Part shown: positions 18,178 through 26,894 of the stretch, one piece after another
Numbering within the stretch: the first letter of the stretch is position 1
Layout of the letters: each line of letters begins with the position of its first letter
Origin: CAYNFP01 sp964396655
GTDB taxonomy: Bacteria > Bacillota_I > Bacilli_A > RF39 > UBA660
NCBI GenBank assembly: GCA_964396655.1
Contig: CAYNFP010000003.1
Coordinates: 62,001 to 126,000 of the forward strand
Direction of reading: 5' to 3'
Length of the DNA stretch: 64,000 nucleotides
Translations under genes and position numbers: made by a program
The notes under the pieces: generated by a model
Seen by the model: the letters and a program-made list of their open reading frames with translations, nothing else
Database searches by the model: none
Told to the model about the DNA's origin: nothing

Positions 18178-18402
18178 TTAGTATAAACAGAAACGTCCAA
18201 ATATCTCTAATCTTCTATAAACTGCCTTATCTGGGATATCCCGAATAACACCCTTGTTAGTATCATAAAAATCATCATATAGTTCTTTTAAAATAACATT
18301 CACTTTCTTAATCACTTCCTCTTTGTCTTTAGTTGCAGTTAATGTAGCAATTTTTAATTGACCATAAGCAATAATACAATTAGCAGCTTCAACATAATTC
18401 AT
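18178..18402 (-). CDS. Small conserved-looking helical protein of unknown function
   Basis: 74-residue soluble, mostly helical protein (MNYVEAANCIIAYGQLKIAT, then a charged stretch and KAVYRRLEIFGRFCLY). No family recognised. A strong ribosome-binding site (TAGGAGGAAAAATTT before ATG) and a flanking terminator argue that it is a real gene. A near match to the AAAGAGT-N15 promoter element lies upstream, along with a 19-nt palindrome (ATGATA-N7-TATCAT, 18418-18436) between that element and the gene, which could be an operator. Located between the hydrolase and argS. Confidence 0.65.
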   Translation of the reverse strand: MNYVEAANCIIAYGQLKIATLTATKDKEEVIKKVNVILKELYDDFYDTNKGVIRDIPDKAVYRRLEIFGRFCLY

Positions 18403-18436
18403 AAATTTTTCCTCCTAATGATATATACATTATCAT

Positions 18437-18466
18437 ATTGTATATCTAAAATCAATAAAACTCTTT
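18437..18466 (-). promoter_or_regulatory. Variant AAAGAGT-N15-TATACAAT promoter element (74-aa gene)
   Basis: Minus strand: AAAGAGT (18466-18460), 15 nt, TATACAAT (18444-18437). Same upstream box and spacing as three other sites in the window, with TACAAT as the -10; 34 nt before the ATG. It overlaps the end region of argS, so it is weaker evidence than the other three. Confidence 0.4.
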
Positions 18467-18470
18467 AATA

Positions 18471-20138
18471 TTACATTTTAGAAGGTATTTCTATTATTAA
18501 TAGTTTTAACATACTTTCTAAAGTATTAAATGATAATTTAAGTAAATTTAACCAATTATTTTTAATATTATCATTTGTTTCATTACTTATATTGTTTCTT
18601 TGATAAAATGCATTTATAACAGTTGATAATTCATAAACATAATCCGCTATATAATGAGGCATTCTTTCATTAATTGCTTTTATAACCGAGTTATTTACGT
18701 CTATTAATTTTAATTTTAAATTTCTTTCTTCAATGTTCTGAGATTCTAAATTTATAGTATTAGTATTATAATTATTATCATTCAATATCTTTCTTATTCT
18801 AATGGCTGTATATAAAATATAAGGTCCAGTTTTACCAATGGTATCAGAGAATTTATTCATATCAAATATATAACTTTTTTCTCTATTATTTTGAAGATCT
18901 GCAAATTTAATAATTGAATTAACTATTTTATTTATATCAGATTCTAACATATCTTTATTAGTATCTTTTTTACTTAAAAAATTTGTTCTTGCTTCTTCAA
19001 TTAATTCAGTTAGTTTTAATAAATCTCCACTTCTTGTTTTTAAAGGTTTACCATCTAATCCGTTAATAGTCCCAAAATAATTATGTTCTAACTTAGTATA
19101 TTTATTTAATCCTGATTTTTCACATGCTCTAAATAACTGTTCAAAATGTATTTTTTGTCTATCATCAACAACATATAAAATATAATCTGGATTATATGTA
19201 TTAACTCTTTCATAGATAGCTGCCATATCGGTAGTGGCATATAAATATGCTCCATTACTCTTTTCTATTATTAAAGGAGGCATTTCTTTTTCATCAGTAT
19301 CTTTTTTAACCTCTATTATTTTAGCGCCTTCATCTTCTTTAATAACATTCTTACTTTCTAAATATTCCATTAACTTAGGAATTACTTTATATGTATCACT
19401 TTCACCTAACCATAAATCAAAAGATATACCTAAATATTCATATATTTTTTTAATATCATTTAAAGATATTTCATATATTTTATTCCAATAAGTTTTATAT
19501 TCTTCATTACCATTTTGAAGATCTGCAGTTATTTTTTGACAAATACCCATTATATTTTCATCTTCTTTGCAAAGCTTAGATATTTTAGGATATATTCTTT
19601 CTAATATTTTTATATCTATATCATTTATATTAATATTTTCTTCTTTTAATCCATAAATTACTTCACCAATTTGAAGTCCATAATCTCCTAAATGAACATC
19701 ACTTATTACCTCATCACCAGCATATTTTAATATTCTTTTAAGACTTTCTCCAATAATAGCTGGCCTTAAATGTCCGACATGAAGAGACTTAGCAATATTT
19801 GGTCCACCATAATCTATAAAATATTTATTTGACTCAGTTATCTTTGTTGGATTATTTAAATGTTTATTTATTAAACTCTCACTTACTTTTATGTTAATAA
19901 ATCCAGGTTTAGCAAATTCTACTAATTCAAAATAATCGTTATATTTTTTTAATTCTTCAATTATTTTATTAGCAACATCCTCAGGATTCAAATTTAATTC
20001 TTTTGTTAAATTAAAGACACTATTAATTTGAAAATCACTAATATTAGGCACTTTAGAATAACTGATTTTAGCATATTCACTATTATAACCTAATTTATCA
20101 AATATATTTTTTAATAATTGTTCAATATCATATAACAT
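18471..20138 (-). CDS. argS: Arginyl-tRNA synthetase
   Basis: Class I arginyl-tRNA synthetase, 555 aa, charging tRNA-Arg. The N-terminal Add-1 domain is followed by the catalytic core with HVGHLRPAIIGE (HIGH motif) after FIDYGGPNIAKSL, and GKPLKTRSGDLLKL in the place of KMSKS, as usual for ArgS. The C-terminal DALR anticodon-binding domain ends with ESMLKLLIIEIPSKM. Length and order are normal. Start at 20138 has GAGGAA upstream. Monocistronic: a terminator of the MMPL gene lies upstream and the variant promoter of the next gene overlaps its 3' end. No T-box leader is seen here, unlike pheS and ileS. Confidence 0.96.
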   Translation of the reverse strand: MLYDIEQLLKNIFDKLGYNSEYAKISYSKVPNISDFQINSVFNLTKELNLNPEDVANKIIEELKKYNDYFELVEFAKPGFINIKVSESLINKHLNNPTKITESNKYFIDYGGPNIAKSLHVGHLRPAIIGESLKRILKYAGDEVISDVHLGDYGLQIGEVIYGLKEENININDIDIKILERIYPKISKLCKEDENIMGICQKITADLQNGNEEYKTYWNKIYEISLNDIKKIYEYLGISFDLWLGESDTYKVIPKLMEYLESKNVIKEDEGAKIIEVKKDTDEKEMPPLIIEKSNGAYLYATTDMAAIYERVNTYNPDYILYVVDDRQKIHFEQLFRACEKSGLNKYTKLEHNYFGTINGLDGKPLKTRSGDLLKLTELIEEARTNFLSKKDTNKDMLESDINKIVNSIIKFADLQNNREKSYIFDMNKFSDTIGKTGPYILYTAIRIRKILNDNNYNTNTINLESQNIEERNLKLKLIDVNNSVIKAINERMPHYIADYVYELSTVINAFYQRNNISNETNDNIKNNWLNLLKLSFNTLESMLKLLIIEIPSKM

Positions 20139-20192
20139 TTAAATTCCTCATTTCTAATATACATTAATTATACAATATTTATCTGTGTTTGA

Positions 20193-20235
20193 AAACAAAA
20201 AATTGTTAACTATAATAATTAACAATTTTTTTTTA
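20193..20235. terminator. Terminator of the MMPL exporter gene
   Basis: Stem AATTGTTAA/TTAACAATT with about 9-nt loop, T-rich tract on both strands, starting 6 nt after the stop codon at 20233. Confidence 0.75.
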
Positions 20236-23200
20236 TTTATTTATTTTTATTATAAATTTAGTATTACTTTCTATATCTCCATTACCTGTAAATGATGTAT
20301 AATTTTCACTTAATTTATATAAATCTTTTAATGCTTGTGTAGTTGGTTTTATAACATTATTAACTGTGCTTACTAATTTTTGAATTCCATCTTCATTAAA
20401 CATTATTATACCATTTTTTAATTCTCCAGCACCATTAGTTAACTTTGTTGTTCCACCATACATTTCTCCAGAATATGAAACCAAAGTATTTAAAGATGAA
20501 TTTAAATATTGTAAATTAGTATAAAATTCTGTTGAACCTTCTGCCAATTGATTAGAACTAATTTTCATATCAGATATTATTTGTGCGATTGTTTCATCTG
20601 AATTAGGAATATTTTGTTTTAATTTTTCTATTTTGTTGTTTATTACATCAATGTCATCTTTTACTTTGTTTAATTTTATTAAATCTGGATCATTATTTAA
20701 TTTTTCTAATTCTTCATTTAGTAATTGACAAGTTATATCATCTGGATTTGAACATATTGAATCTTTAAGCTTATTTATCAAATCAATCAAATTATTTACT
20801 TTTGTTAAAACATTGTTTATTGTTTGCATTATATCATCAGCTGAAATATTCAAATCTTGCGAAATGTTTGCTAAATCTAAAACATCGTCTTTTAATATTT
20901 GTATTGAATCTGATAAATCACTAATATCATTAACTCCTCCATTTATAGTTTGAATAGCATTATCAATATTTATGTATGCTTCGGTTAATTGATTTGTACC
21001 AAAAGAAACTTTATTTAAATTTAAGTCAAATTCTTTATAATTGCTATTTAAAAGTACTAAACCAGAATATAATTCTTCGCTTCCGTTAATCAATTCATTA
21101 CTTGCATCAGATAATTTTTGTATACTACTATATAATTGATTTAAGTTACTTGTTATAGCACTTGTATTAAGAAACTTTGGAGTTACTACACAATACATAC
21201 CAAGAGTATCAAAATTAGTGGTATCATACTCAATGACAATATAATTTAAATTTTCTAATTCACTAACTTGGAGACTTCTGCTTAATCCTGGCATTGCGAT
21301 TGCACTAACAGCACTTGTTTTACCGTTATCAATTATTGTACCATTGTTAACTTTAATATTTGTATTTTCTTCATTATTTAATATAGCTGCTAAAGCTACT
21401 GTAAATGGAGTATACAATGTTCTTGAATGAACATAATATTTACTATTATTTGTAAAACTTATTTTAATTTCCACATGTCCATCTTTACCTGTTATATTTT
21501 CTAAATCAGTATATTTTTCTCCATTAAATATATAAGATATATTCATACTTATTGGTAAAGTTTTATCGCTTTCACCTTGATAATAAATGTCTTTTCCCTT
21601 ACTTGCCCAGTTAAGTATATTACCGCTACCATTTAAAGTATAAATTTCATTTCCATTTGTATTTACTATATTCATTAATGTGGTATAATCTTTTAAATTA
21701 TTAACACTTGTATCATTTATTAAATGCTCTGACACAATTGTGTTTTTAATCAATCCTGTATTATCCATTTGAACATACACAGTTTCATCTTTTGTTAATG
21801 CATTTATATTAATAGGTAATATTAATAGCATTCCTGTAATCAATATTACTGCCAATTTAAATTTTTTCTTTATATTTTTCATATTTTTTTCTTTTCCCTT
21901 CTTAAAACATTTTGTTGTTTTGCATATAATTTTATCTGTTATCAATAATATTGATGGTAAAATTAAGATAACTGACAACATACTTATTATTGCTCCCCTA
22001 GCAATTAATGTGCATAGAGAACCGACCATTTCTAATTTTGAATATAACCCAACTCCAAATGTGGCTGCAAAGAAACACATGCCACTAGTAAATATTGAAT
22101 TAACAGAATTATCTAAAGCATATTTAATTGCTGTAATTTTTGATTTTCCTTGTTTCCTTTTATCTAAATATTTCGTTGTCATTAAAATTGCATAGTCAAT
22201 AGTTGCTCCAAGTTGAATTGTCCCAATTACTATTGAAGCAATGAAAGGGAGTTCAGACCCTGTATAATACGAAATTGACATATTAGCAAATATTGCAAAT
22301 TCAATAGTTGAAACCAAAATAACTGGTAAACTATATGATTTTAATACCATAAAAATTATAATCAGTATTACTGCTAAAGAAGTGTAATTAACATTATGAA
22401 AATCTGTATCACTTATTTCTACCAAATCATTTAATAAAGCTGCTTCACCAGCTAAAATCGAATTTTTGTCATAATCTTTTATTATTTCATTTATTTTATT
22501 TATTTGTTCCGTAGCTTCTTCTGTAGCTTCTTCTTCTGTACTATTTATTAATATTATTTGATATTTATTACTTTCAAATAAATTTCTTACATTATTACTA
22601 ATTATAGAATCTGGTATATTTAAATCAGATAATTTTGAATAACTTATAGCAAAATCAATATTATCTAATGCTTCTATTTTTTTAATCATTTCATTCATTT
22701 GATTATTATTCAAATCTTTACTTGCAAGTATAATCATTGGAGAAACTATGTTGTAATTATTTTTTAAATCACTATTAGCAACAATTGAAGATAATGTCGT
22801 TGGTAAAGTTTTATCTAAGTTATAATATACATTAACATTTTTATTACCCCACCAAGCAGGAATTATCAAAATTAAAAATATTGCAAATATCCATTTATAT
22901 TTTTTTAATACAAAATTTTTAATATGTTTAAATTCTGGAAGCAATGGTTTATGACTTGTTTTTACTAACAATTTATTGAAAAATAAAATTAATGATGGAA
23001 ATATAGTAACTACACAAATAACTCCAAATAATACTCCTTTTGCCATTACCACTCCAATATCAATCCCCAAAGTTAATTGCATTGTACAAAGAGCTAAAAA
23101 TCCAGCTATTGTAGTAGTTGAAGAACCTATAATAGAAATTAAAGTTTCAGAAATTGCTTTCGACATAGCAATTTCTTTGTTTTCTGTTTTTTTCTTTTCT

Positions 23201-23967
23201 TCTTCATATTGATGATAAAGGAAAATAGAAAAATCAGCGGTTACTCCTAACTGCAATATAGAACTAATTGCTTTAGTAATATAAGAAATATTACCAAGTA
23301 TAATATTACTGCCCATATTATAAATAATTGCCACACCTATATTTAAAAGTAGTAAAAATGGTATAAAATATGAATCTAATGTAATCATTAAAACTAAAAT
23401 ACAGCATAAAACTGCAATTAAAACATACATTTTTACTTCTCTACTAGATAATTCTTGAGTATCTAATACCATTGCTGACATTCCACCAACTTTAGCGCTA
23501 TCATTTGTTAATGTGCGAATTTTCTTAACAGCTTCAAGTGTATTTTCATCTGAAATTGCATTTTTGAATGTTACTAAAACTAATGTTGAGTTTTCTTTTA
23601 TTACCTTTTCTTGAATATCATCAGGTAAGATATCGATTGGAATAGTGGTCCCAGTCAAATCATATAAACTCTCAACCTGATTTACACTATCTATCTTTTT
23701 TATTGAATCTTCTAATGTCAATACATCTTTAGCACTCATATTATCAACAACAATTATTGAAAAAGAGCCTAAATTAAAATCATTTTCTAATATATCTTGT
23801 CCTTTCATTGTTTCAATATCTTTTGGAAGATAAACTAAAATATTATAGTTAATTTTAGTATTTATTATTCCAATAACTGCAAGCAATGAAAGCATAAGAG
23901 ATATTATTAATATTATTGCTTTATTTTTTACAATAAATTCACCAAATTTTTCCCCAATTTTTTTCAT
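20233..23967 (-). CDS. MMPL/RND-family exporter fused to a secreted heptad-repeat domain
   Basis: 1244-residue membrane protein. Residues 1-695 form a complete MMPL (RND superfamily) exporter: TM1 near residue 16-37, an extracytoplasmic domain, five or six TMs (about 165-340), a second half starting near 350 with the same layout, and TMs to about 690. From residue 696, in the same frame, a new start-like segment MKNIKKKFKLAVILITGMLL looks like a signal peptide. It is followed by about 520 residues of secreted sequence with Leu/Gly heptads (NELINGSEELYSGL, GTNQLTEAY), like the YhgE/Pip-type and other MMPL-linked domains. So either one fused protein, or two genes joined by loss of a stop; a GGGA lies about 14 nt before the internal ATG (21882), which is weak for separate initiation. 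Family known for exporting lipids or drugs; substrate unknown. Confidence 0.85.
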   Translation of the reverse strand: MKKIGEKFGEFIVKNKAIILIISLMLSLLAVIGIINTKINYNILVYLPKDIETMKGQDILENDFNLGSFSIIVVDNMSAKDVLTLEDSIKKIDSVNQVESLYDLTGTTIPIDILPDDIQEKVIKENSTLVLVTFKNAISDENTLEAVKKIRTLTNDSAKVGGMSAMVLDTQELSSREVKMYVLIAVLCCILVLMITLDSYFIPFLLLLNIGVAIIYNMGSNIILGNISYITKAISSILQLGVTADFSIFLYHQYEEEKKKTENKEIAMSKAISETLISIIGSSTTTIAGFLALCTMQLTLGIDIGVVMAKGVLFGVICVVTIFPSLILFFNKLLVKTSHKPLLPEFKHIKNFVLKKYKWIFAIFLILIIPAWWGNKNVNVYYNLDKTLPTTLSSIVANSDLKNNYNIVSPMIILASKDLNNNQMNEMIKKIEALDNIDFAISYSKLSDLNIPDSIISNNVRNLFESNKYQIILINSTEEEATEEATEQINKINEIIKDYDKNSILAGEAALLNDLVEISDTDFHNVNYTSLAVILIIIFMVLKSYSLPVILVSTIEFAIFANMSISYYTGSELPFIASIVIGTIQLGATIDYAILMTTKYLDKRKQGKSKITAIKYALDNSVNSIFTSGMCFFAATFGVGLYSKLEMVGSLCTLIARGAIISMLSVILILPSILLITDKIICKTTKCFKKGKEKNMKNIKKKFKLAVILITGMLLILPININALTKDETVYVQMDNTGLIKNTIVSEHLINDTSVNNLKDYTTLMNIVNTNGNEIYTLNGSGNILNWASKGKDIYYQGESDKTLPISMNISYIFNGEKYTDLENITGKDGHVEIKISFTNNSKYYVHSRTLYTPFTVALAAILNNEENTNIKVNNGTIIDNGKTSAVSAIAMPGLSRSLQVSELENLNYIVIEYDTTNFDTLGMYCVVTPKFLNTSAITSNLNQLYSSIQKLSDASNELINGSEELYSGLVLLNSNYKEFDLNLNKVSFGTNQLTEAYINIDNAIQTINGGVNDISDLSDSIQILKDDVLDLANISQDLNISADDIMQTINNVLTKVNNLIDLINKLKDSICSNPDDITCQLLNEELEKLNNDPDLIKLNKVKDDIDVINNKIEKLKQNIPNSDETIAQIISDMKISSNQLAEGSTEFYTNLQYLNSSLNTLVSYSGEMYGGTTKLTNGAGELKNGIIMFNEDGIQKLVSTVNNVIKPTTQALKDLYKLSENYTSFTGNGDIESNTKFIIKINK

Positions 23968-24060
23968 TAATGTCTAAGCCCCCCTGTTAAGATTAAACAA
24001 GTCAGTTATTTTAACAAAAAAAATACAAATAGTCAATTAAAAAATAAAAATTTATATTTA

Positions 24061-24126
24061 TTTGTACTTATAATATATTGTATTTATTAAATCAATATAT
24101 GATTCTAATTCTTTTACATTAGTCTT
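24061..24126 (-). pseudogene. Short RHS remnant
   Basis: Minus strand reads TNVKELESYIDLINTIYYKY and then a stop, matching TNGRELESYTDLTNTINYKY of the RHS protein (8145-8206 region); the DNA also aligns. It has no gene context: it sits between the MMPL gene and the rpsB-tsf terminator. A 20-residue match is short, so moderate confidence. The rest of the 254-nt gap holds only that terminator. Confidence 0.55.
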
Positions 24127-24144
24127 AAATAAAATATTTGCAAT

Positions 24145-24171
24145 TAAAAAAAGAATCATTTTATTGATTCT
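24145..24171 (-). terminator. Terminator of rpsB-tsf
   Basis: Stem AGAATCA/TGATTCT with a 6-nt loop (24171-24152), followed on the minus strand by a T run, 50 nt after tsf. Confidence 0.8.
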
Positions 24172-24221
24172 CTTCTCCAATTATATATATTCTCGTATAT
24201 TAAATTTTATTTCAGCTGTTC

Positions 24222-25094
24222 TTAATTTAATTGATTCATTACTTCTTCAGCAAAGTTATCGCATCTTTTTTCCATGCCTTCGCCTACTTCGTATTTAATC
24301 ATTTTTACTACTTCTGCATTATTTTTAGCTAAGTAATCTTTTACTTTTAAATCTGTTTCTTTAATAAATGTTTGTTCAACTAAACAAATCTCTTCATAAA
24401 ATTTATTTAATCTTCCTTCAATTATTTTATCTACAAATTCAGGTTTTTTTCCTTCTTCTAATACTTGTGCAGTAAGTACTGATCTTTCATGTTCTACTTC
24501 TTCTTTAGAAACATCTTTAATAGATACATATAAAGGTCTCATAGCAGCTGATTGCATTGCTACATCTTTAGCTACTGATTCATTTCCACCTTTTAATACT
24601 ATTAATGAAGATATTTTACCACCCATATGCAAATATGGCCCAAATACTTCTTCATCAGTTTTAGTAACAGCTTCAAATCTTCTTAAAGATATCTTTTCTC
24701 CAATTTTAGCTGTAGCACCTACTATTAAATCATTAATAGTTGTTCCATCTACATCAACACTCAATCCTTCTTCTAAAGAATTTGCATTACTTTTTAAAAT
24801 TGCATTTCCAATTTTATCAACTAAATCTTTAAATTCTTGATTAACTGCAACAAAATCAGTTTCAGTATTAACTTCTACAATTACTGCTTTATTACCATTA
24901 ATATATATATTAGAAAGTCCTTCTGAAGCAATTCTATCTGCTTTTTTAGCAGCTTTTGATATACCTTTTTCTCTTAAATAATCAATAGCTTTATCCATGT
25001 CTCCATTAGATTCCACTAAAGCTTTTTTACAGTCCATCATTCCTGCTCCAGTTAATTCTCTTAATTCTTTTACATCATTAGCAGTTATATTCAT
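24222..25094 (-). CDS. tsf: Translation elongation factor Ts
   Basis: EF-Ts, nucleotide-exchange factor for EF-Tu, 290 aa. The N-terminal UBA-like domain has the hallmark VKELRELTGAGMMDCKKAL and the conserved TDFVAVN follows. The core and C-terminal parts have VAMQSAAMRPLYVS and the tail EVGEGMEKRCDNFAEEV. Sits 10 nt after rpsB, the classic rpsB-tsf pair; pyrH and frr, which follow in many bacteria, do not (frr is at 42638). GGAGGT precedes the ATG. Confidence 0.97.
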   Translation of the reverse strand: MNITANDVKELRELTGAGMMDCKKALVESNGDMDKAIDYLREKGISKAAKKADRIASEGLSNIYINGNKAVIVEVNTETDFVAVNQEFKDLVDKIGNAILKSNANSLEEGLSVDVDGTTINDLIVGATAKIGEKISLRRFEAVTKTDEEVFGPYLHMGGKISSLIVLKGGNESVAKDVAMQSAAMRPLYVSIKDVSKEEVEHERSVLTAQVLEEGKKPEFVDKIIEGRLNKFYEEICLVEQTFIKETDLKVKDYLAKNNAEVVKMIKYEVGEGMEKRCDNFAEEVMNQLN

Positions 25095-25104
25095 TGTGAC
25101 CTCC

Positions 25105-26145
25105 TTATTTTAAAGCTTCTAATAATTCATCTTTTTTCATTGAACTATAGCCTTTAACAGCTTTTTCTTTTGCTATTTTTTTAAGTTCAGTTAGAGTCAT
25201 TGATTTATAATCAACTTTTTCTTTTACTTCTTTAACAGCTTTTTCAACTTTTTTAGTTACTTTTTTAGTAGTTTCTTTTACTTCTTTTTTAACTTCTTTA
25301 ATTTCTTTCTTTGCTTTTTTTACTACCTCTTTAGCAACTTCTTCTACTTCTTCTTTGATGCTTTCTACTTTTTCTTCTAGTTCTTTTTCAATAATTTCAA
25401 CTTTATTAGATTTAGATTTCTTAGTTTTAGCATATTCTTCTTCACTAACATAATCTTCTATTTCTAAATTATTACATTCACATACTGCATTATTTAAAAC
25501 ACCTAATATAACTTTGATACTTCTAACAGCATCATCATTAGCAGGTATTACAAAATCTACTGTATCTGGATCTCTATCAGTATCTATAATTCCAAATACT
25601 GGTATATGTAATCTTTTAGCTTCTCTTACAGCATTGTATTCGATTTTTGGATCTACTACTATTACTGCTTTTGGAAGAGATGTCATTTCTCTAATACCAG
25701 AAAGTAAATTATTTAATTTTGCATATTCTTTACCTATTTTAGAAACTTCTTTTTTAGGTAATACTTCAAACTTACCTGATGTTTCCATATTTTCAATTTC
25801 AATTAATCTTTTTACTCTGTCTCTAATTGTTTTGAAATTAGTTAAAGTTCCTCCTAGCCATCTTTCAGTTACATAATATGAACCGCTTCTAGCTGCTTCT
25901 TCCTTGCATACTTCTTGAGCCTGTTTCTTTGTACCTACAAATAAAACTTTTCCGCCATTTACACATGCTTTAAGAAGTTCGGCGTAAGCATCTTCGATAC
26001 ATGACACAGTTTTTTCTAAATCAATGATATAAATATCATCTCTTGATGAAAAAATGTATTCTTTCATCTTAGGATTCCATCTTTTAGTTTGACAACCAAA
26101 GTGACTTCCTGCTTCTAATAAATAACTTTTAGCAATTACTGCCAT
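25105..26145 (-). CDS. rpsB: Ribosomal protein S2 with long charged C-terminal extension
   Basis: 30S ribosomal protein S2. The core (residues about 1-235) is standard: SHFGCQTKRWNPKMKEYIFS at the start, ERWLGGTLTNFKTI and IPVFGIIDTDRDPD. The protein is 346 aa, about 100 longer than usual: after residue 240 comes a Lys/Glu-rich predicted coiled coil (VEEVAKEVVKKAKKEIKEVK) and a terminal MTLTELKKIAKEKAVKGYSS... module resembling the Rho N-terminal/SAP-like helix-extended-loop-helix, a nucleic-acid-binding fold. There is no stop or frame change between the parts. The extension is absent from typical S2 and its purpose is unknown; RNA or nucleoid contact is an inference. First gene of rpsB-tsf; GGAGGAATTTAT precedes the ATG. 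Confidence 0.95.
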   Translation of the reverse strand: MAVIAKSYLLEAGSHFGCQTKRWNPKMKEYIFSSRDDIYIIDLEKTVSCIEDAYAELLKACVNGGKVLFVGTKKQAQEVCKEEAARSGSYYVTERWLGGTLTNFKTIRDRVKRLIEIENMETSGKFEVLPKKEVSKIGKEYAKLNNLLSGIREMTSLPKAVIVVDPKIEYNAVREAKRLHIPVFGIIDTDRDPDTVDFVIPANDDAVRSIKVILGVLNNAVCECNNLEIEDYVSEEEYAKTKKSKSNKVEIIEKELEEKVESIKEEVEEVAKEVVKKAKKEIKEVKKEVKETTKKVTKKVEKAVKEVKEKVDYKSMTLTELKKIAKEKAVKGYSSMKKDELLEALK

Positions 26146-26256
26146 ATAAATTCCTCCTTCGTTTTTCTTCCACTAACCTCTCTTACATTTACTCACTCTT
26201 CTTGAGCACTCGAGAAACGTATCAGTTAAGTGTGCATATTTCTTAAAGCCAAATGT

Positions 26257-26285
26257 ATTCTATCATATATTATGTAATAATACAA
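26257..26285 (-). promoter_or_regulatory. rpsB-tsf promoter
   Basis: Minus strand TTGTAT (26285-26280), 17 nt, TAGAAT (26262-26257). The leader down to the rpsB ATG is about 105 nt and contains a possible hairpin around CTCGAGTGCTCAAG; it may hold the S2 autoregulatory site, but I cannot match it to a known leader. Confidence 0.7.
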
Positions 26286-26350
26286 ACAAAATTTTACATT
26301 TTTATTTTTAATTAAATAGATATTTTTAATAAGATATTGTATAATTATTA

Positions 26351-26884
26351 ATGGTGATAAATAAAGTGAGTATTTGTAGTTATAAAAATAGAGGTATGTT
26401 CTTAGAAAATTTATTAAATGAGAGTAATACTTATTATGTTATGACTGACAAAGCTTTAATATTTAAAAAGCCAACGCCAATAAAAATACTTAATGTGAGT
26501 TATCCCAATAATAAAGCAATTATAAATAAGGCGGTATTTGAAAATATTTCTACCTTGGATTATAATGGTTTATACAAAGGAAAATATATAGAGTTTGACG
26601 CTAAAGAAAGTAAGAATCCCTCATGTTTTCCATTATCAAATATTAAATCTCACCAAATTAATCACATTAAGAATGTTATAAAGCATGGTGGAATAGTATT
26701 TTTAATAATATATATGTGTAATGAATTTTATTTGTTAAAAGGAGAAACACTAATTGAGTTTATTAATTCTAATATTCGTAAATCCATTCCTATAGATTTT
26801 ATAAAAAATAGTACATTTAAAATAAAAGAAAAATACACACCTAGATTAGATTATTTAAGTATAGTAGATAAAATATATTTTTAA
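26351..26884 (+). CDS. recU: Holliday junction resolvase RecU
   Basis: RecU-type resolvase, cutting four-way junctions in recombination and chromosome segregation. 177 aa with the family start region NRGMFLENLLNESN, then YVMTDKALIFKKPTPIKI, the catalytic acidic/Lys block DYNGLYKGKYIEFDAKESK (about residues 70-90; Asp...Glu-x-Asp-x-Lys-type metal site) and FPLSNIKSHQINHIK. Directly upstream of the class A PBP gene, 10 nt apart, the conserved recU-ponA pair of Firmicutes, which strengthens the call. No strong ribosome-binding site is visible before the ATG at 26351; GTG codons at 26354 and 26366 are alternatives. Confidence 0.92.
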   Translation: MVINKVSICSYKNRGMFLENLLNESNTYYVMTDKALIFKKPTPIKILNVSYPNNKAIINKAVFENISTLDYNGLYKGKYIEFDAKESKNPSCFPLSNIKSHQINHIKNVIKHGGIVFLIIYMCNEFYLLKGETLIEFINSNIRKSIPIDFIKNSTFKIKEKYTPRLDYLSIVDKIYF

Positions 26885-26894
26885 GGAGCTGAAT

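Noticed and set aside
25514..25876. Plus-strand ORF of about 120 residues over rpsB
   Set aside because: Lies fully inside a highly conserved ribosomal gene in the opposite direction; no start signal.
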